A stretch of 6,013 bases of DNA, from assembly GCA_023392115.1 (NCBI GenBank), contig JAEVZT010000610.1:1-6013 (forward strand), written 5' to 3'. A program made the translations under genes and the position numbers. Below the pieces are notes generated by a model. It worked only from the letters and a program-made list of their open reading frames with translations. It was not told where the DNA came from and did no database searches. The DNA comes from Chloroflexota bacterium. Lineage in GTDB: Bacteria > Chloroflexota > Anaerolineae > Aggregatilineales > Phototrophicaceae. Below, piece by piece: positions 1 through 5,477 of this stretch; position 1 is the first letter of the stretch; the number at the start of each line of letters is the position of its first letter.

Positions 1-847
1 CCGACGTCCATTCGCCTTCGAGCACATCCATCACATCACGCAGCGGTTCCGTTCCGGCAGCCGTGCGGAATGCGTCTTTGACTTCATCCTCGCTTGTCTC
101 GCGCTCGACAACTGCCGTCACTTCGGCAATGCTGCCGGTGCGGGTCGGGACGCGGTACGCCTTACCCGTAATCTTCAGCTCGGGCCATACGAACAGCAGC
201 ACCTTCGCAGCGCCCGACGACGACGGGATAATGTTTTCGGTCGCCGCCCACGAGTCGCGCCGATCTTTAATCGGCTGATCGGTCAGCGCTTGACTGTTGG
301 TGTAGCTGTGCACGGTCGTGAACAACCCCGCCTTGATGCCGTAATTGTCCAGCAGCACCTTGACCACTGGCGCGAGCGCGTTGGTCGTGCAGCTGCCCAT
401 GCTGATAATCTTGTGCTCGTCAGGGTTGTACTGCTCGCGGTTGATTCCGGGCAGCAGCACGGCGTCGCAGTCTTGCAGCGTCTTGCTCGGCGCGCTGACG
501 AGCACGCGCTTCGCGCCGCAGTCAAGATGCGCCTGCGCCCCTGCCCGCGTGGTCGCGCGCCCCGTGCAGTCGACGACGAGATCGACGCCGAGCGCGCCCC
601 AGTCAGGCAGTTCGTCCTTTGTATTGAAGTAGGCGACCTCGCGCCCGCCGATATTGAAACCGCTGTCAGTAGCTGTCACCGGCTCGTGCCAGCGCCCGTA
701 GTTCGTATCGACCTCGAACACTGCCGCCAGCGTCGGCACGTCCCGGATGTCCGAAACCGAAAATGGGCTGAACAGGTTCCCCTTGAGAGCCGCTTTGACT
801 GTCGAGCGCCCGATGCGCCCGAAACCGTGAACTGCTATCTTGCCCAT
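1..847 (-). CDS. gap: Type I glyceraldehyde-3-phosphate dehydrogenase, 3' end cut by window edge
   Basis: This gene encodes NAD(P)-dependent glyceraldehyde-3-phosphate dehydrogenase, which oxidatively phosphorylates glyceraldehyde 3-phosphate to 1,3-bisphosphoglycerate in cytosolic glycolysis or gluconeogenesis. I translated 282 residues from the ATG at 847-845, and the usual length is about 330-340, so some 50 C-terminal residues lie outside. The Rossmann start is HGFGRIGR (residues 7-14). The catalytic motif is SCTTNALAP with nucleophile Cys153, followed by TVHSYT with His180, SSSGAAK (210-215) and RVPTRTGS (232-239). Asp33 sits at the usual NAD-discriminating position. An AGGT at 854-857 lies 6 nt upstream of the start. 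Oddities are Ala in place of the common second Cys (CTTNC), and DRRDSWAATENIIP in place of the usual RRARAAA-NIIP. These point to a divergent GAPDH subgroup. Erythrose-4-phosphate dehydrogenase is possible but less likely. It is transcribed away from the lysine operon. Confidence 0.93.
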   Translation of the reverse strand, partial: MGKIAVHGFGRIGRSTVKAALKGNLFSPFSVSDIRDVPTLAAVFEVDTNYGRWHEPVTATDSGFNIGGREVAYFNTKDELPDWGALGVDLVVDCTGRATTRAGAQAHLDCGAKRVLVSAPSKTLQDCDAVLLPGINREQYNPDEHKIISMGSCTTNALAPVVKVLLDNYGIKAGLFTTVHSYTNSQALTDQPIKDRRDSWAATENIIPSSSGAAKVLLFVWPELKITGKAYRVPTRTGSIAEVTAVVERETSEDEVKDAFRTAAGTEPLRDVMDVLEGEWTS

Positions 848-895
848 CGCTGCACCTGTACCTTCGACTCGAAATGCGAAAATGCACGAACGTGG

Positions 896-901
896 ATTGT
901 A
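896..901 (-). promoter_or_regulatory. Possible -10 element for gap
   Basis: On the minus strand this reads TACAAT, a good match to a sigma70 -10 box, about 49 nt upstream of the gap start codon. No convincing -35 box lies 16-18 nt upstream, where the sequence reads CTAGAA at 17 nt. The gap promoter must lie between 848 and about 1000 if gap is not expressed from elsewhere, but this exact site is only a candidate. Confidence 0.25.
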
Positions 902-975
902 ACGCCGTTTTTACCGACTTCTAGAGAATTAGCACTTATGCAAGTCATACGACGGATTTGGTACACTCTCACTGA

Positions 976-1005
976 TTGACAGACGCGCTATGGTTGCCCT
1001 ATGCT
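976..1005 (+). promoter_or_regulatory. Sigma70-type promoter of the lys leader and operon
   Basis: A perfect -35 box TTGACA (976-981) is separated by 18 nt from a -10 box TATGCT (1000-1005). Transcription would start near 1012, about 19 nt before the first leader ORF, which matches the short untranslated lead expected of an attenuated operon. No comparable promoter is seen between the leader and lysW, so transcripts should pass through both terminators to reach the structural genes. The call is based on consensus match and position. Confidence 0.75.
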
Positions 1006-1030
1006 TACGTTGTCGCATGAGGAGCAGTTC

Positions 1031-1084
1031 ATGATCAGCGTCAATTTCACCAAGAAAGCGAAGAAGCACATCCCCGAACCCTAG
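1031..1084 (+). CDS. Lysine-rich leader peptide 1 (17 aa)
   Basis: The ORF encodes MISVNFTKKAKKHIPEP and ends with TAG at 1082-1084. A strong Shine-Dalgarno GAGGAG (1019-1024) lies 6 nt upstream of the ATG, so translation is well supported despite the small size. Four of 17 codons are Lys, packed as AAG AAA GCG AAG AAG (1052-1066), and there is no Arg codon. The proteins of the downstream operon contain only about 1% Lys, so this cluster is far above background. The Lys codons also form one strand of an RNA hairpin (1053-1064 with 1093-1104), and the stop codon directly abuts the antiterminator strand. I infer a ribosome-mediated attenuation sensor whose translation, not its product, matters. 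A functional small protein cannot be excluded but has no support. Confidence 0.85.
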   Translation: MISVNFTKKAKKHIPEP

Positions 1085-1104
1085 TCCGGGCGTTTTCGCT
1101 TTCT
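1053..1104 (+). promoter_or_regulatory. Attenuator 1, hairpin 1:2 (pause / anti-antiterminator)
   Basis: AGAAAGCGAAGA (1053-1064), which lies inside the Lys codon run of leader 1, pairs with TTTTCGCTTTCT (1093-1104). This gives 12 pairs with a single G-U. A nested CCCG:CGGG pairing (1073-1076 with 1087-1090) can stack inside. The helix traps strand 2 of the antiterminator, so without translation, or after ribosome release, the terminator is favoured. A ribosome stalled on the Lys codons would melt it. Pairings were read by hand and no folding energies were computed. Confidence 0.75.
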
Positions 1105-1146
1105 CGATGAAATGACGCGAAGCAGTCGAAACAGAAGCCGCCCGGA
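1085..1146 (+). promoter_or_regulatory. Attenuator 1, antiterminator 2:3
   Basis: TCCGGGCG (1085-1092) pairs perfectly over 8 bp with CGCCCGGA (1139-1146). The helix continues after a 5-nt bulge as GCTTT (1098-1102) with GAAGC (1134-1138), including one G-U. It consumes the 5' arm and part of the loop of the downstream terminator, so the two structures exclude each other. Strand 2 starts at the first base after the leader 1 stop codon, where a terminating ribosome would cover it. Confidence 0.78.
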
Positions 1147-1163
1147 AGGGCGGTTTTTTTTTT
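1138..1163 (+). terminator. Intrinsic terminator 1 (attenuator 1, stem 3:4)
   Basis: CCGCCC (1138-1143) and GGGCGG (1148-1153) form a 6-bp all-GC stem closed by a GGAA loop of the GNRA type. It is followed immediately by ten T (1154-1163). This is a textbook Rho-independent terminator, oriented on the plus strand and lying upstream of the whole lys operon rather than after a gene. That position is best explained by transcriptional attenuation. Confidence 0.9.
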
Positions 1164-1182
1164 GGCAGTACAGGTTGAGATG

Positions 1183-1260
1183 ATGCACACATTCGTCTTG
1201 TTCAACGACAGCCAGAAAAAGCAGAGCAAGTGCAAGAAGCCGGACACGCCGTCTGGATAG
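1183..1260 (+). CDS. Lysine-rich leader peptide 2 (25 aa)
   Basis: This second small ORF lies between the two terminators. The core reads FNDSQKKQSKCKKPD, with five Lys among 25 residues (codons at 1216-1221, 1228-1230 and 1234-1239) and no Arg. The stop TAG is at 1258-1260. The ATG at 1183 has AGGT (1172-1175) 7 nt upstream. An adjacent in-frame ATG at 1180 would be only 4 nt from it and is less likely. The ORF shares no clear sequence with leader 1 apart from Lys richness, so it does not look like a recent duplication. Its last codons (1248-1257) double as the antiterminator strand. A ribosome reaching the stop would mask that strand, while one stalled at the first Lys pair would leave it free. 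Confidence 0.8.
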   Translation: MHTFVLFNDSQKKQSKCKKPDTPSG

Positions 1261-1267
1261 CTGCGTT
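1204..1267 (+). promoter_or_regulatory. Attenuator 2, candidate hairpin 1:2
   Basis: AACG (1204-1207) and CAGC (1209-1212) pair with CGTT (1264-1267) and GCTG (1260-1263), leaving A1208 bulged. CAGA (1213-1216) then pairs with TCTG (1252-1255) across a 4-nt bulge. The helix ends at the first base of the first Lys codon and occupies part of antiterminator strand 2. It is less regular than the equivalent helix in attenuator 1, so I hold it with less confidence. Confidence 0.5.
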
Positions 1268-1305
1268 TGCGTATGCACCGTGTACCGCACCGCCGTCCAG
1301 ATGGC
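1248..1305 (+). promoter_or_regulatory. Attenuator 2, antiterminator 2:3
   Basis: GCCGTCTGGA (1248-1257) pairs with TCCAGATGGC (1296-1305) over 10 bp with one G-U. A short TGCG:CGCA helix (1262-1265 with 1286-1289) can close the intervening segment. The pairing takes most of the 5' arm and the loop of terminator 2, so antitermination and termination are mutually exclusive. Strand 2 ends immediately before the leader 2 stop codon, where it is sensitive to ribosome position. Confidence 0.75.
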
Positions 1306-1331
1306 ATCCGTCTGGACGGCGGTTTTATTTT
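1290..1331 (+). terminator. Intrinsic terminator 2 (attenuator 2, stem 3:4)
   Basis: CCGCCGTCCAGA (1290-1301) and TCTGGACGGCGG (1311-1322) form a perfect 12-bp stem. It can extend by a U-G and two G-C pairs to a very small loop, and it is followed by TTTTATTTT (1323-1331). This strong Rho-independent terminator ends 41 nt before the lysW start codon, so the operon would be silent unless it is bypassed. Confidence 0.92.
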
Positions 1332-1372
1332 CCGCAAAGCCCGTCTTGAGAACCGTTTGAGGAGAGCGAACC

Positions 1373-1546
1373 ATGTCGAATACGGTCATTTGCCCCGAAT
1401 GTGAAGCCGATGTCCCCCTGCCCGCCGGCGTCATGCAGAACGAGCTGATCGCCTGCCCCGACTGCGGCCCGGAGCTGGAAGTCATCAGCCTTGACCCGCT
1501 CGAAGTCGATCTCGCGCCGGAAATCGAAGAGGACTGGGGAGAATAA
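1373..1546 (+). CDS. lysW: LysW, amino-group carrier protein for lysine biosynthesis
   Basis: LysW is the small acidic carrier whose C-terminal Glu gamma-carboxylate is linked to the amino group of alpha-aminoadipate. It protects that group and offers a negatively charged handle to the later enzymes. The 57-residue product has two zinc-ribbon CxxC pairs, CPEC (7-10) and CPDC (28-31), an Asp/Glu-rich second half and the family-diagnostic C terminus EDWGE with Glu57 last. Length and ending match the known family. It contains no Lys at all. The Shine-Dalgarno GGAG (1361-1364, within GAGGAGAG) lies 8 nt before the ATG. It is the first structural gene after two attenuators, and lysX begins one nucleotide after its stop. 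The ORF is too short for many automatic gene callers. Confidence 0.96.
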   Translation: MSNTVICPECEADVPLPAGVMQNELIACPDCGPELEVISLDPLEVDLAPEIEEDWGE

Positions 1547-1547
1547 C

Positions 1548-2435
1548 ATGCGCGTCGGCATCCTCGTCACCCATATTCGCCCCGAAGAGAAGCTGCTGAT
1601 CGCCGCATTTCAGGCGCAGGGCATCGATCCCGATGTAATCCTCGACCGCGACCTGAACTTCGACGTCACGCGCGGCGCGGAGCAGTTAGCCCCATCAGGC
1701 GTCCCGTGGAGCGCCTACAATGTGATTGTCGAGCGCTGCGTCAGCACGTCGCGCGGGTTGTACGCGCTTGAACTGCTCAACGCATGGGGCATTAACACGA
1801 TCAACCGCTTCGAAACGGCGGCGATCTGCGCCGACAAGCTGCGGACGACGCTCGCGCTGGCGCGAAACGGCGTCCCGCAGCCTGAAACGCGGCTGGCGTT
1901 CACCCCTGACAGCACCATCGACGCCATCGAGAGCATCGGCTATCCCGCCGTCCTCAAGCCAGTCACCGGATCGTGGGGGCGGCTGCTGGCGCGCGTCACC
2001 GATCGTTACAGCGCCGAAGCGATCATCGAGCACCGCGAAACGCTTGGCGACTACAACCACCATGTCTACTATGTGCAGGAATACGTCGACAAGCCGGGGC
2101 GCGACATCCGCGCGTTCGTCGTCGGCGACCGAACGATCTGCGCCATTTACCGCACCTCGCCCCACTGGATCACCAACACGGCGCGCGGCGGGCAGGCGTC
2201 GAACTGCCCGGTTACACCGGAAATCGACAACCTGTGTCAGCGAGCAGCGGCGGCGGTCGGCGGCGGCGTCCTCGCGCTCGATCTGTTCGAAACGCCGGAC
2301 GGCGGGCTGCTCGTCAACGAGATCAACCACACGATGGAATTCCGCAACAGCAGCCAACCGACAGGCGTCGACATCGCCGCCGAGATCGTCAGCTATGCGC
2401 TGACGCAGGTCGAGCGGAGGGAGATTCCGGCATGA
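1548..2435 (+). CDS. lysX: LysX, alpha-aminoadipate--LysW ligase (ATP-grasp)
   Basis: LysX uses ATP to join the amino group of alpha-aminoadipate to the C-terminal Glu of LysW, the committing step of the carrier pathway. The 295-residue product is ATP-grasp/RimK-like. It has [10 protein letters not shown] (61-70), the central-domain nucleotide-binding stretch [14 protein letters not shown] (135-148), [12 protein letters not shown] (177-188), [12 protein letters not shown] (206-217) and the metal/substrate segment [12 protein letters not shown] (257-268). These segments correspond closely to Thermus LysX as I recall it, and HTMEF favours LysX over the glutamate-using ArgX. I chose ATG 1548, preceded by GGGGAG (1536-1541). 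The in-frame ATG at 1491 would add 19 residues overlapping lysW and lacks family support. The stop overlaps the lysY start by 4 nt. Only four residues are Lys. Confidence 0.95.
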   Translation: MRVGILVTHIRPEEKLLIAAFQAQGIDPDVILDRDLNFDVTRGAEQLAPSGVPWSAYNVIVERCVSTSRGLYALELLNAWGINTINRFETAAICADKLRTTLALARNGVPQPETRLAFTPDSTIDAIESIGYPAVLKPVTGSWGRLLARVTDRYSAEAIIEHRETLGDYNHHVYYVQEYVDKPGRDIRAFVVGDRTICAIYRTSPHWITNTARGGQASNCPVTPEIDNLCQRAAAAVGGGVLALDLFETPDGGLLVNEINHTMEFRNSSQPTGVDIAAEIVSYALTQVERREIPA

Positions 2436-3466
2436 GAGACACGATCAGAGCCGGGATTGTCGGCGGGAGCGGCTACACAGGCGGCGAACTGCTGCGCCTG
2501 CTCCACTTCCATCCTGACGTCGAAGTGACACAGATCACCAGCCGCGAGCACGTCGGGCAGTACGTCCACACGGTTCACCCGAACCTGCGCAACGTCAGCC
2601 GCTTGCAGTTCATCCACCCCGACGCGCTCGAAGCCTGCGATGTGCTGTTCCTCGCCCTGCCGCACGGTTCCGCCGCCCGCGACATCGAGCGGTTCGCCGC
2701 TATCGCCCCCGCGCTAATCGACCTGTCCGCCGATTTTCGCCTCGACTCGCCCGAAGCCTACGAACGCTGGTACGGCGAGCCGCACCCCGCGCCCGAATGG
2801 CTCGAGCGTTTCGTCTACGGGCTGCCCGAAGTCCGCCGTGAAGCCCTGCGTGGCACACGCTACGCCAGCGGAGTCGGCTGCAACGCGACGGCGATCAATC
2901 TGGCGCTGCTGCCGCTCGCCCGCGCCGGCGTCCTCGAACGCGCCGCCGCCGAGGTCAAGGTTGGCTCGTCCGAGGGCGGGCAGCAGGCGAACGCGGGATC
3001 GCATCATCCGGTGCGCAGCGGCGCGGTACGCACCTATAAGCCAACCGGACACCGCCACCGCGCCGAAGTCGAGATGATCCTCGGCACGGCAGCGCCGATC
3101 GACTTCTCGGTGACGGCGATTGAGATGGTGCGCGGCGTCCACGTCCTCGCCCACTGCTACCTGAGCGAAACGCATACCGAAAAAGACCTGTGGCGGCTCT
3201 ATCGCGGCGCGTACCGTGACGAGCCGTTCATCCGCCTCGTGAGCAGCACAACGGGACTGCACCGCTACCCCGAACCGCGCATCGTCGCCGGTACGAATTA
3301 CTGCGATGTCGGCTTCGAGGTTGACGAAGGCGGTCGACACGTCGTCGTCATCGCCGCGCTCGACAATCTCGGCAAGGGCGCGGCGGGGTCGGCTGTCCAG
3401 TCGATGAACCTGATGTTCGGCTTTGATGAATGCGCAGGCTTGAGTTTTCCGGGAGTCTACCCATGA
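2432..3466 (+). CDS. lysY: LysY, LysW-aminoadipyl-6-phosphate reductase (ArgC family)
   Basis: LysY reduces the acyl phosphate of LysW-bound aminoadipate to the semialdehyde with NADPH, in parallel with ArgC of arginine synthesis. The 344-residue product starts with a Rossmann motif [17 protein letters not shown] (8-24). It has LALPHGSA (74-81), SADFRL (99-104), the active site GVGCNATA with Cys150, GSHHP (189-193), [10 protein letters not shown] (203-212) with a likely catalytic His, and [10 protein letters not shown] near the C terminus. GCNAT, rather than the GCYPT usual in ArgC, is typical of the LysY branch. The ATG overlaps the lysX stop (ATGA), with GGAGGGAG (2416-2423) 8 nt upstream. 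A longer in-frame ORF opens at 1973 inside lysX but has no family support upstream of 2432. Confidence 0.95.
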   Translation: MRDTIRAGIVGGSGYTGGELLRLLHFHPDVEVTQITSREHVGQYVHTVHPNLRNVSRLQFIHPDALEACDVLFLALPHGSAARDIERFAAIAPALIDLSADFRLDSPEAYERWYGEPHPAPEWLERFVYGLPEVRREALRGTRYASGVGCNATAINLALLPLARAGVLERAAAEVKVGSSEGGQQANAGSHHPVRSGAVRTYKPTGHRHRAEVEMILGTAAPIDFSVTAIEMVRGVHVLAHCYLSETHTEKDLWRLYRGAYRDEPFIRLVSSTTGLHRYPEPRIVAGTNYCDVGFEVDEGGRHVVVIAALDNLGKGAAGSAVQSMNLMFGFDECAGLSFPGVYP

Positions 3467-4281
3467 CAGGGACAGTTGTTGAGAACCTGCTCGTCATCAA
3501 AATAGGCGGCGCGGAAGGCGTCGATCTGGCACGGTGCGCGGATGACCTTGCTCGCGTCGCGACGCAGCGTCCGGTGATCGTCGTCCACGGTGCGAGCGCC
3601 GCCGCCGATCGCCTGTGCCGCGAGCGCGGGATTCCGGTGCGGACGCTGACATCACCCGGCGGGCACAGCGCCCGCTATACCGACCGCGCCACACGCGACG
3701 TGTTCGTTGAAGCGGCGGAGAGCGTCAACCGGACGCTCGTCGACCGGCTCGAACGGGGCGGCGTGCGCGCGCTCGGCATGATCGGCGACCGTGTCCCGCT
3801 GTGGGGTGAGCGCAAGACCGCGATCCGCGCGGTGGTTAACGGGCGCGTGCGGATCGTGCGCGACGACTACAGCGGCATCGTCGAACGCGTCGAAGTCAGG
3901 CGGCTGCTGGCGCTGCTGCACGACGGCATTGGTCCGGTCATCGCGCCGCTCGCCGCCAGCGCCGACGGTTTCCTCAACGTCGACGGCGACAGGGCAAGCG
4001 CCGCAGTCGCCGGGGCGCTCGGCGCGTCGGAACTTGTCATCCTCTCCGGCGTGCGTGGGCTGTACCGCCATTTCCCTGACGAAAACAGCTTCGTCTCCCG
4101 CGTCGAACGGTGCGAGGTCGAGCAGGCGCTCGACTGGGCGCAGGGACGGATGAAGCGCAAGGTGATCGGCGCGGCAGAAGCGCTCGATCGCGGCGTGCCG
4201 CGAGTCATCATCGCCGACGGACGCGCCGCCTCGCCTGTCACGCGCGCGCTCAACGGCGAGGGGACGGAGTTCACCCTATGA
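3463..4281 (+). CDS. lysZ: LysZ, LysW-aminoadipate 6-kinase (amino acid kinase family)
   Basis: LysZ phosphorylates the side-chain carboxylate of LysW-bound alpha-aminoadipate, in parallel with N-acetylglutamate kinase (ArgB). The 272-residue product has VIKIGGAEG (11-19), IVVHGASAAADR (39-50), LTSPGGHSARYTDR (62-75), NVDGDRASAA (172-181), VILSGVRGLY (192-201) and GRMKRKVIGA (228-237). It ends GEGTEFTL. All segments line up with Thermus LysZ as I recall it. One departure is HGAS where the family usually has HGGS or HGGG at the phosphate/substrate loop. The ATG overlaps the lysY stop by 4 nt and GGGAG (3451-3455) sits 7 nt upstream. The in-frame ATG at 3430 would add 11 residues inside lysY and is rejected. 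Its product is passed to LysY. Confidence 0.94.
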   Translation: MTGTVVENLLVIKIGGAEGVDLARCADDLARVATQRPVIVVHGASAAADRLCRERGIPVRTLTSPGGHSARYTDRATRDVFVEAAESVNRTLVDRLERGGVRALGMIGDRVPLWGERKTAIRAVVNGRVRIVRDDYSGIVERVEVRRLLALLHDGIGPVIAPLAASADGFLNVDGDRASAAVAGALGASELVILSGVRGLYRHFPDENSFVSRVERCEVEQALDWAQGRMKRKVIGAAEALDRGVPRVIIADGRAASPVTRALNGEGTEFTL

Positions 4282-5477
4282 CCACGCTCGCCGATCTCAA
4301 CACGATCGCGCAGACCGAGAACCGTTTTACGTCGGGGGCATACTCGAAGCGCCCGCTGACGCTCGTGCGCGGCGCGGGCTGCACAGTCTGGGACAGCGCC
4401 GGGAACGCCTACCTCGACGCGACCAGCGGCATGGGCGTCGCGCTGCTCGGTCACGCGCACCCCGCCGTTGTGGCGGCGATCCGCGTGCAGGCGGAACGGC
4501 TGATCACCTGTGCCGAAATCTTCTACAACGACAGCCGCGCGGCGCTCTACGAACGGCTTCACGCCGTCAGCGGCTTCGAACGCTTCTTCCTGTGCAACAG
4601 CGGCGCGGAAGCGATCGAAGGCACGCTCAAGATCGCGCGCCTGCTGACCGGGCGAACGGAGATTGTCGCCGCGAAGCGCGCGTTTCACGGGCGCACGCTT
4701 GGCGCGCTCGGGCTGACGTGGAATCCGCACTACCGCGAGCCATTCGCCGGTTGGACGCCCGACGGCGTGACCCACATCGCCTACAACGACATTGATGCGG
4801 CGCGGGCGGCAGTTACCGGCACGACCGCCGCCGTCGTTGTCGAGCCAGTGCAGGGCGAAGGCGGCGTCTACCCCGCCGATCCCGCCTTCTTGCACGAGCT
4901 TCGCCACCTGTGCCGCGAACATGGCGCGCTGCTGATCGTCGACGAAATCCAGACCGGACTTGGGCGTACCGGGCGCTGGTTTGGCTTCCAGTACGCGGGC
5001 ATTCAGCCGGACATGATCGCGCTCGGCAAGGGGATCGCCGGCGGCGTGCCGATGGGAGCCGTCTGCTGGCGTGGCAATATCAGCACGAATTCAGCCGGGA
5101 CGCACGGCAGCACCTTCGGCGGCAATCCGCTGGCATGCGCGGCAGCCGTCGCGACGCTCGACACGCTCCAAAACGAGCGCCTGCCCGAACGGGCAGCAGC
5201 CGTCGGGAGCCGTATCATCGATCGCCTGCGCGCGCTCAACCTGCCAGCGGTGCGCGAAGTGCGCGGCGGGGGTCTGATGATCGGCGTGGAATTGCGCGGA
5301 CGCGTGACGCCGGTCGTCCAGCGCTTGCAGGCGCGCGGCGTGCTGGCGCTTGTCGCCGGAAAAACCGTGCTCCGCCTGCTGCCGCCGCTGATCCTGTCAG
5401 ACGGTGAGGCGGATCGGCTGGTTGACGCCATCCGTGACTCTGTCCAAGCGCCGGGGGATAGTGATGACGCAGAGTGA
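4278..5477 (+). CDS. lysJ: LysJ, LysW-aminoadipate semialdehyde aminotransferase
   Basis: LysJ is a PLP enzyme that transfers an amino group, usually from glutamate, to LysW-linked aminoadipate semialdehyde, giving LysW-lysine. The 399-residue product belongs to class III aminotransferases related to ArgD. It has [15 protein letters not shown] (107-121), FHGRTLGAL (136-144), [10 protein letters not shown] (187-196), [14 protein letters not shown] (219-232) with cofactor-binding Asp222, and [14 protein letters not shown] with Schiff-base Lys251. [15 protein letters not shown] follows. Length is normal. The start overlaps the lysZ stop (ATGA), with GGAG (4266-4269) 8 nt upstream. An ORF opening at 4110 in the same frame runs through lysZ and is not supported before 4278. 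Similarity alone cannot separate LysJ from ArgD, so the specific name rests on the operon. Confidence 0.93.
   Translation: MTTLADLNTIAQTENRFTSGAYSKRPLTLVRGAGCTVWDSAGNAYLDATSGMGVALLGHAHPAVVAAIRVQAERLITCAEIFYNDSRAALYERLHAVSGFERFFLCNSGAEAIEGTLKIARLLTGRTEIVAAKRAFHGRTLGALGLTWNPHYREPFAGWTPDGVTHIAYNDIDAARAAVTGTTAAVVVEPVQGEGGVYPADPAFLHELRHLCREHGALLIVDEIQTGLGRTGRWFGFQYAGIQPDMIALGKGIAGGVPMGAVCWRGNISTNSAGTHGSTFGGNPLACAAAVATLDTLQNERLPERAAAVGSRIIDRLRALNLPAVREVRGGGLMIGVELRGRVTPVVQRLQARGVLALVAGKTVLRLLPPLILSDGEADRLVDAIRDSVQAPGDSDDAE

Noticed and set aside
934..945. Imperfect inverted repeat ACTT-ATGC-AAGT upstream of the lys promoter, as a possible operator
   Set aside because: The arms are only 4 bp, which is expected by chance. 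No second copy was seen.
290..979. 229-residue plus-strand ORF opposite gap
   Set aside because: It is antisense to a clear GAPDH with intact motifs, shows low-complexity Arg/Ala/Val composition and has no recognisable domain. It is a shadow ORF caused by high GC.
848..1372. Lysine riboswitch (L-box) or T-box in the leader
   Set aside because: I could not find the conserved T-box AGGGTGG-like motif or an arrangement resembling the multi-helix lysine aptamer. The short Lys-rich ORFs with competing hairpins explain the region better.
1081..1485. Minus-strand ORFs of 96 and 134 residues across the leader region (1047-1337 and 1081-1485)
   Set aside because: They run through both terminator hairpins and lysW, match no family I recognise, and are better explained as complement of the attenuator and lysW.
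1491..1547. Upstream start for lysX, adding 19 residues
   Set aside because: The extension overlaps lysW, is basic and unlike LysX N termini. ATG 1548 has a well-spaced GGGGAG site and begins the conserved MRVGILV.
1695..2357. 220-residue minus-strand ORF opposite lysX
   Set aside because: It lies wholly antisense to lysX, with no motif or ribosome binding site supporting it.
2714..3340. 208-residue minus-strand ORF opposite lysY
   Set aside because: It is antisense to lysY and has no recognisable domain. It is judged a shadow.
3867..4922. 351-residue minus-strand ORF opposite lysZ/lysJ
   Set aside because: Both plus-strand genes are intact and recognisable. The antisense product is rich in Arg, Ala and Ser without domains, which is typical of GC-rich antisense frames.
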